This document shows, in pieces, positions 59,901 through 64,000 of a stretch of 64,000 nt of DNA. The notes under the pieces are model-generated. The model had not been told where the DNA came from. It did not search any database and was given only the letters and a program-made list of their open reading frames with translations. The stretch covers positions 1 to 64,000 of the forward strand of contig CAYQBN010000007.1 in the NCBI GenBank assembly GCA_964415795.1, given 5' to 3'. The stretch is from CALITV01 sp964415795. GTDB lineage: Bacteria > UBP6 > UBA1177 > JAKLFG01. Within the stretch, counting starts at the first letter, position 1; the number at the start of each line of letters is the position of its first letter. Position numbers and translations under genes: made by a program.

Positions 59901-62900
59901 GAGGGCATAGATGTCGGGAGTGAAGGTGGCGACGGTGCACCCCGCATTGGTGCTTGTGTCACAACCGATATTCCATGTTATCGTTCCGGGAACGACTGTC
60001 GTTCCACCGAACTCGTTTTCGTAGGTGACATAGAAGGTGCCGCCGTTCACCGAGGCGACATCCACGTCCTCGCGGAAGTAGGCGTCGATGGTGAGCGCAT
60101 CGAGGTCGTCGCTATTGTTGACCACCACATAGAGGAGCAGACCGGCGGTGCCGGTGTGGAAGGTGGAGGTATAGAATCCGGTGAGCGTGCGTCCATCTAT
60201 GTCCTGGATGTCCCGCGAGACGACCACTGTGTAATCGCTGTCGGGCATGAGCGTACTCTTCGGTTTGAGCGTCGCCACCGTCTCACCAGCGGTCCACTGG
60301 AGGTCTATCTCTACTGCCAACGGGTCGGAACAGTCGTACTGAACGCCCGGCAACAGGCAGATGTTGGGGACGATGCCATCGGCGTCGGCGCCAAGGTCAC
60401 TTTCGACGCTCGCCGTATTGACCGGCGCGCTGAAGGTGACGGTCGGCATCACATCGAGCGGCACACCGTTCGCGCCGTTGGGAGGATAGATGAAAGCCAC
60501 GAATTCACCTTGCTTGGCGGTGTGGAACGAGAAGGTGTAGGCAGGCGACGCGATGCACCCGTCATCGCTCGTGTCACCGGGCGTCTTGTCGGGAGAGCAG
60601 ACGCCGTCGGCGCCGCCATCAATGGTCACCGTATAGTCGGTGTCGTAGCAGAGCGCCTCGGGGTCGCAGTCTGCATCGTCCGGCGCGATCTGTATCGTCA
60701 CCGAGGCCGGATCGGCACAGGTTATCGTCGCGGCGAGTTTCTGATTCGGATCGCTCGTCGTTCCCTTGTTGACGAAAAGGGTGGCGTCGGTGATCGTGGC
60801 ACAGGCGGCCGGCTGGTTGAAGGTGATGATGATCGGCAGGTCGGGATCGAAGGCGGAAGAACCGGCGGCGTTCGAGGAAACGACAAAGAGCTTGTCGAGG
60901 TGCTCAGTGCCGAACCCAAACGCGAACGGCGGTACGAGGTATCCCTGCGTCGGGTCGTTGGGATTGACCGCTCCACCTGCCGCTCGCTCGTCTCTCACAT
61001 CGCTCGTGAGATAAACGAGGAAGTCGCGGCCGTAGCCGAACTCGGCGTCGGCGGTGAAGGTGACGGTCGCGTTCCCCGGAATGCAGTCCCACGAACCGCC
61101 CACCGGATCGCCCGGAGCGACCGGGTCAGTAACGAAGGTGCCATCATCGTAGGTGACGAAAATGTTCTGGTCGTTTATCGTCGTGCAGTCTGGGGCATAG
61201 TTGAAGGTAACCGTTATCTGGGTCGCAGTGTGCGGCACATCGCGATTGTCGTGGGCCGGCGAGGTTGCGATAACGCGCAGTTCTTCGAGCCGTTCCACCT
61301 CAATGAGGAACTTCGTCTCGAGCGAATGTTGCCCGCCGCGTACGGTGGCGCGATCCGATTTCACGACATTCGCCGTCGGATCGTCGGAGCCCGGTATCGT
61401 GACGCGGATGAGCGTGCCATACTGATAGGGCGTTTCAGGCGTAAAGGTCATGAAGATGTCGTCTCCGATGAGCTCGGCGTTCACCGGCGCATCGTCGGCA
61501 TTGTAGGTAAGCGTCCCCGCGATTGGACCGTGAGCCGGGTCGTTGAGCGGATCGGCAAGACCGGTGACATCCTCGACGATGACCGTCTCCCCAAGCACCG
61601 CCGACGACTGGCGAATCCCTTCAGAGAAGCCAACGATGATGGTATCGGTGCGCGGTATCGTGAAGTGGCCGCTGCCAGTGCCGATGGTGACCACGCCGAG
61701 CGGCGGCGGATCCATCGTCGAATAGCGGAAGGTGTAGCCGCCGCGGAGGTGCCCCATGAGCGGATCGGCATGTTCGTTGACCAATTTAGCCTCGGGGGTC
61801 GCCACCGCATCGGTAAGCGTCACCACCACATCACGGCTATACTTTATCGGCGTATCGGGGACAATGGTGATCGAGGTGTCGCCCTCTGCGCAGGCAGGAG
61901 TTATCGTTGCCGGGATCGCAGCACCAGGCACCTCAGGATCGGTCGTATCGAAGGCAAGGGTGACCGTCGTCCCCAGAACAAGCGTTGTGCAATCAACCGC
62001 TCTATTGAAATTGATGGTAATGGAACCATCTATCGGCTTGCCTTTCTCGCCATCGCCGGGGAAGGTTCCAGTCACGATGAGGTCAGGCGTGGTCTCACTC
62101 TCGAAGAGATAGGTGGTCGTGATCGGCAACTGGCCGCCGCGATCGGTTGCACGGTCCGATTTCACGACATTCGCCGTCGGATCGTCGGAACCGGGCCAGA
62201 CCACGCGTACCACAGTACCATACGGAAGCGGTTCCGCCAGTGTGAAGGTAACGACATTATCATCACCGATGAGAGAGGTACCGAGCGGCGCATCGTCAGC
62301 GTTGAACGAGACTGATCCGACAATGGGACCATGTGCCGGATCATGCAGCGGGTCGGCAAGACCAGTGACATCCTCGACGATGATCGTCTCTTCAGGAATC
62401 ACTGTATCCTGAGCGACCCCCTCCGAGAAGGTGAACACGAGCGTATCGGTGCGCGGCATCGGCAGGATACCGGATCCCGTCGTCGCCGATACTATCGAGA
62501 GAACGAGCGGATCCTGCATTCGGAAGAGGTAGGTGAGCGTCACCGGCAACTGACCGCCGCCGTCGGTCACGCGGTCGGACACGACAAGGCCGGTGAGTGG
62601 ATGCACCGTCTGGTCATCACCGCGGAGCGTGATGCGAATGAGACGCGAGTAGTCAATGACCGAAAGCGGCGTCACCCGAATGGTCGTGTCAGCACCGGTG
62701 AGATACCGGTCATCCCAGTGGATGGTGTCCCCAGCATCGCCTGCTGGATCACCGCCATTGTCAAGCCATTCGACTGTGCACGGGATCGCTACGGCATTAT
62801 CTTCTCCCTCGGTTACATCTTCAATGAGAAGCGCACCGCCCTCGTCGGCCGCGATTTCTCCATCGCCGTCAACATCTATCTCGCGCTGTTTGACCCCTTC

Positions 62901-63815
62901 ACTGAAAGTGATGACGAACGAGGTCGCATCTCCCGAGTCGGGCGCAGTCTCGCGGAGGATCTCCTCGGCAGCACCGGAGGGCGTTATCGAAACGACCGCC
63001 ACGGCCGGCGGGTTCTTCGTCTTGAACAGCACCACGACCTCTTTGGGCAGAAAACCACCGCTCGCGGTGGCAACCGGCGTGCGTATCGCCGTGGTGAGCG
63101 TGAGGCGTACGAGACGCGAGTAGCCGAAGGGAGCCGCCGGTGTGATTGTGAGGATCGTATGGTCCTCGTTCCAAACGAGGCCGTCCTCCGCAGCAAGATC
63201 AACCGCCACCGCCGGATCGGCGGTCACATCTTCCACGATGAGACTTTCTCCCGCGACGACCGACGCCGGATCGACCGGATGGCTGAACACCACGCGGATC
63301 TCTCGGTACACGGAGGTATCCCACGCACCGGCCGAAGGAGTGGTATGGACTACCATGAGGTCATCGGGATCTATCGTCCGGAAGGTCGCCCGCACCTCAA
63401 CGGCCAGCTCGCCTCCTTCCGAAGAATCGGTATCAGCCTTGCGGATATGTTTGGTGAGAACCATCCGGTAGGTGGTCGAGTAGCCGAAGGGAGAAGCCGG
63501 CGTAAAGGTCGCCGACTTTGTCGCCTCGTCATACGCGATCGTTCCCTCTACTTTGACGGGATTCTCGGGATCGGCGATATTCTCGATAAAAAAACCCTCT
63601 CCGTCGGTAACGGTCTCAGGGACTATCTTTTCCGAGAAGACCGCCGTCACTTTTGTGTCAAGTGCGACCTCGGCACTCCCATCATTGGGAGAGAGATACA
63701 CCACCCGAAGCGGGTTATCGGCAACCACGACGAAATCCTTGTCGCCGCACCCGCCGACGAACAGCGTCGCCAGAACGGCAACTACCAGCAGAAGCGCACA
63801 CGAGAGCGTTTTCAT
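56961..63815 (-). CDS. Giant Ig-like-repeat (SbsA_Ig/Big_5) surface lipoprotein
   Basis: 2284 residues. Signal peptide with lipobox VGGC. At least 13 SbsA/Big_5-type Ig-like domains of about 100-130 residues are readable from opening motifs such as VVYLSPNDGSAEVALDTKVTAVFSEKI and IVSVSPANFAAGVSVNATVRIAASEPLG. Two in-frame blocks 801 nt apart are nearly identical (residues about 475-553 and 742-820). A different module of about 70 residues (F-x-x-G-D-x-G-K-x-I ... W-R-x-x-D) occurs three times, near 1425-1488, 1521-1598 and 1802-1879. GGGAGG precedes the ATG. A long surface stalk or adhesin is likely. It follows a barrel gene by 17 nt. Confidence 0.88.
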   Translation of the reverse strand: MKTLSCALLLVVAVLATLFVGGCGDKDFVVVADNPLRVVYLSPNDGSAEVALDTKVTAVFSEKIVPETVTDGEGFFIENIADPENPVKVEGTIAYDEATKSATFTPASPFGYSTTYRMVLTKHIRKADTDSSEGGELAVEVRATFRTIDPDDLMVVHTTPSAGAWDTSVYREIRVVFSHPVDPASVVAGESLIVEDVTADPAVAVDLAAEDGLVWNEDHTILTITPAAPFGYSRLVRLTLTTAIRTPVATASGGFLPKEVVVLFKTKNPPAVAVVSITPSGAAEEILRETAPDSGDATSFVITFSEGVKQREIDVDGDGEIAADEGGALLIEDVTEGEDNAVAIPCTVEWLDNGGDPAGDAGDTIHWDDRYLTGADTTIRVTPLSVIDYSRLIRITLRGDDQTVHPLTGLVVSDRVTDGGGQLPVTLTYLFRMQDPLVLSIVSATTGSGILPMPRTDTLVFTFSEGVAQDTVIPEETIIVEDVTGLADPLHDPAHGPIVGSVSFNADDAPLGTSLIGDDNVVTFTLAEPLPYGTVVRVVWPGSDDPTANVVKSDRATDRGGQLPITTTYLFESETTPDLIVTGTFPGDGEKGKPIDGSITINFNRAVDCTTLVLGTTVTLAFDTTDPEVPGAAIPATITPACAEGDTSITIVPDTPIKYSRDVVVTLTDAVATPEAKLVNEHADPLMGHLRGGYTFRYSTMDPPPLGVVTIGTGSGHFTIPRTDTIIVGFSEGIRQSSAVLGETVIVEDVTGLADPLNDPAHGPIAGTLTYNADDAPVNAELIGDDIFMTFTPETPYQYGTLIRVTIPGSDDPTANVVKSDRATVRGGQHSLETKFLIEVERLEELRVIATSPAHDNRDVPHTATQITVTFNYAPDCTTINDQNIFVTYDDGTFVTDPVAPGDPVGGSWDCIPGNATVTFTADAEFGYGRDFLVYLTSDVRDERAAGGAVNPNDPTQGYLVPPFAFGFGTEHLDKLFVVSSNAAGSSAFDPDLPIIITFNQPAACATITDATLFVNKGTTSDPNQKLAATITCADPASVTIQIAPDDADCDPEALCYDTDYTVTIDGGADGVCSPDKTPGDTSDDGCIASPAYTFSFHTAKQGEFVAFIYPPNGANGVPLDVMPTVTFSAPVNTASVESDLGADADGIVPNICLLPGVQYDCSDPLAVEIDLQWTAGETVATLKPKSTLMPDSDYTVVVSRDIQDIDGRTLTGFYTSTFHTGTAGLLLYVVVNNSDDLDALTIDAYFREDVDVASVNGGTFYVTYENEFGGTTVVPGTITWNIGCDTSTNAGCTVATFTPDIYALYSCGEKSGDPQFSLPLNTEFTVHVSTYIRNANWNDNPLHVEAMSGGDEFLHTFSTPPSIAILSVKYRNAVVGLTNLSGADEVPVNAEFVISFREKIDPTSANGDTLLLEDDRGIDGAVTAASSQFAVAKRGTFLLGRDEGKMIEIFGTEENDGLYLIETVIDDRTVTLSGVTFSASVTDLNWARYWNPADLTITVENEDTEIHVTHAKELIHHSDYLGFHASVTAGSNVVTIPTTSDNYRVATYRDLGKYLFLYGLQSGNTRRVLITGVNEAANTLTTDTTFAVGESDIRWRITDDRDYHRLIIKGRTYRNTSIFLRAANGNPFAGISRYLFYTSPETHLRFSPDAPATNVLENPLIISSRALYRDSLTHETIYLVQGSEINSALFAVNSSQPLSFMVIPMPALVNGAVDATLSVTSGVWDYRGNPVIAASKTWGDIGNAPATTAITPNGTLNISPADGSVVRGDQHFTIKWPDGGSNHRYSMAPASINEYSVYLDQINKSGTNGTVVAGSPSFTVGTAGTFAAGDEGKVIETYGSGTAGNNGRRTIVTVVDETHAILDRPFAADQSGLSWRLIDQVPFTLYFVPEQSGNIAEIYPTRFLRAGAGDVRLTIRKNQIANIYTIASTDPDDVRNYTVETTVPTVAGALGQDEAGAWISLAGATGIASWTMLMVSFNEPVDPASFVMGSTVTLTDTDGTAIGATISVTNTLVVIRPNAPLVSYGNPYTLTMDGITDTAGNALAAPYSVSFEVEETPPVIVSVSPANFAAGVSVNATVRIAASEPLGVATITRSTTSSDGSFRVTRDTPPACGADAEDDVFGCLALDYSYRRITFVPLPNDLHDETVYTLTVAGTVADLAGNMLGADFTSAFDTVGGDDLGPVPLCADIDLAGGQVIDLYFSEAIDMLTADETTIFIYEVETGVVLAGAFTLETVDGYPVVRFTATSTFAPGVRYGVVVTKGVHGTDGNPLVEELRTFFTGTL
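61354..61590 (-). repeat. Internal repeat of the giant gene, copy B
   Basis: Strongly similar to 62155-62391 at an exact offset of 801 nt (267 codons); the edges share stretches of more than 20 identical bases. Confidence 0.75.
62155..62391 (-). repeat. Internal repeat of the giant gene, copy A
   Basis: Partner of 61354-61590. Encodes VEDVTGLADPLHDPAHGPI and the DDPTANVVKSDRAT stretch. Confidence 0.75.
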
Positions 63816-63832
63816 CGGAACCTCCCTCTATC

Positions 63833-64000
63833 TTAGTATGTGTACTTGTATCCCACGAGCACCATCGCTCCCCCGATATCGCCGACCTCTTTGTTGAGGT
63901 GCGGGTAATCGAAATCGAGGAAGAAACCGGAGTGACGATACTCGACCGTGACGCCGCCCCATGGCAGGAATCGGAACTCGAGGCCGGCATACACCACATA
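63833..64000 (-). CDS. C-terminal fragment of an outer-membrane beta-barrel protein
   Basis: Runs off the right edge; only 55 codons and the TAA (63833-63835) are in the window. The fragment (YAGLEFRFLPWGGVTVEYRHSGFFLDFDYPH...GGAMVLVGYKYTY) has alternating aromatic strands and ends in an aromatic residue, as barrels do. It sits 17 nt upstream of the giant Ig-repeat lipoprotein on the same strand, so the two form a barrel/lipoprotein pair. Confidence 0.65.
   Translation of the reverse strand, partial: YVVYAGLEFRFLPWGGVTVEYRHSGFFLDFDYPHLNKEVGDIGGAMVLVGYKYTY

Noticed and set aside
58410..62315. A 1301-codon open frame on plus, opposite the giant Ig-repeat gene
   Set aside because: It is antisense to a well-supported lipoprotein with signal peptide, ribosome-binding site and terminator. 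Its product is Arg/His/Gly-rich without domains; long antisense frames are expected from the GC-rich codon pattern.
62331..63836. A 501-codon open frame on plus near the right end
   Set aside because: Antisense to the N-terminal part of the giant lipoprotein; no ribosome-binding site or domain.
1..64000. tRNA/rRNA genes, CRISPR arrays, insertion sequences, prophage
   Set aside because: None recognised; intergenic regions are short and no transposase, integrase or regularly spaced repeats were seen.

Overview
The window comes from the chromosome of a GC-rich, two-membrane (Gram-negative type) bacterium. It carries many lipoproteins with lipobox signals and several beta-barrel outer-membrane proteins. 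It also has MopE-like metal-binding motifs, 'DTGDTGD'-type acidic linkers behind lipobox cysteines, and a protein ending in an AgmX/PglI-type (TonB-like) domain. Together these suggest a myxobacterial or deltaproteobacterial-type lineage. This is inference from domain content; no rRNA or other phylogenetic marker was tested. No tRNA, rRNA, CRISPR array, insertion sequence or prophage was recognised. Genes are tightly packed, and many neighbours on one strand overlap by exactly 4 nt (ATGA or GTGA). Most transcription units start at a recognisable sigma-70 type promoter (TTGNNN, 16-18 nt spacer, TANNNT).

Layout. 1-205: tail of an exported protein. 288-3920: pssA, namZ-like, mnmA and an outer-membrane protein, chained by 4-nt overlaps. 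4002-7390: two tandem paralogous MopE-type lipoproteins, the first interrupted by a 100-N assembly gap, then recR. 7410-12899: a divergent pair of units, lipoprotein plus FadL-like barrel on minus and a beta-propeller lipoprotein on plus. 12987-19249: thioredoxin, flavin reductase, a degenerate HsdR-nuclease/FHA fusion, a small proline-rich exported peptide on minus, mutS and hisC. 19251-22293 minus: subtilase and a small membrane protein. 22455-23836: tcdA and a HAD phosphatase. 23843-26338 minus: lpdA, a YkgJ-like Cys-cluster protein and an exported nitroreductase. 26453-29948: uvrA and an Mpv17-like membrane protein. 29985-34089 minus: kelch lipoprotein, metallophosphoesterase and a multi-receiver HD-GYP protein. 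34418-36987: purM, a TlpA-like lipoprotein and an AmrS-type radical SAM enzyme. 37003-38396 minus: Elp3-like radical SAM protein and rpiB. 38569-46926: coiled-coil exported protein, RlmD-type methyltransferase, RNase J, K+/H+ antiporter, EamA-like transporter, zinc-ribbon protein, and two-domain ThyX with a PAS protein. 47061-50786: DHH phosphoesterase, then MoxR/DUF58/BatD-like genes. 50783-53119 minus: SPASM radical SAM protein and aroA. 53256-56881: envelope operon with AgmX/PglI protein, ECF sigma factor, membrane anti-sigma candidate, charged exported peptide and outer-membrane barrel. 56961-64000 minus: a 2284-residue Ig-repeat lipoprotein behind the end of another barrel.

How it fits together. 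Housekeeping genes (mismatch and excision repair, recR, purM, aroA, hisC, mnmA, RNase J, uracil methylation) alternate with cell-envelope genes. Several envelope units pair a barrel with a lipoprotein. The most unusual items are the pseudonuclease/FHA fusion, the ThyX-like protein whose signature is split between two domains, the shared DGCGCS-V-F C-terminal tail, and a predicted exact 542-nt repeat that explains the assembly gap.
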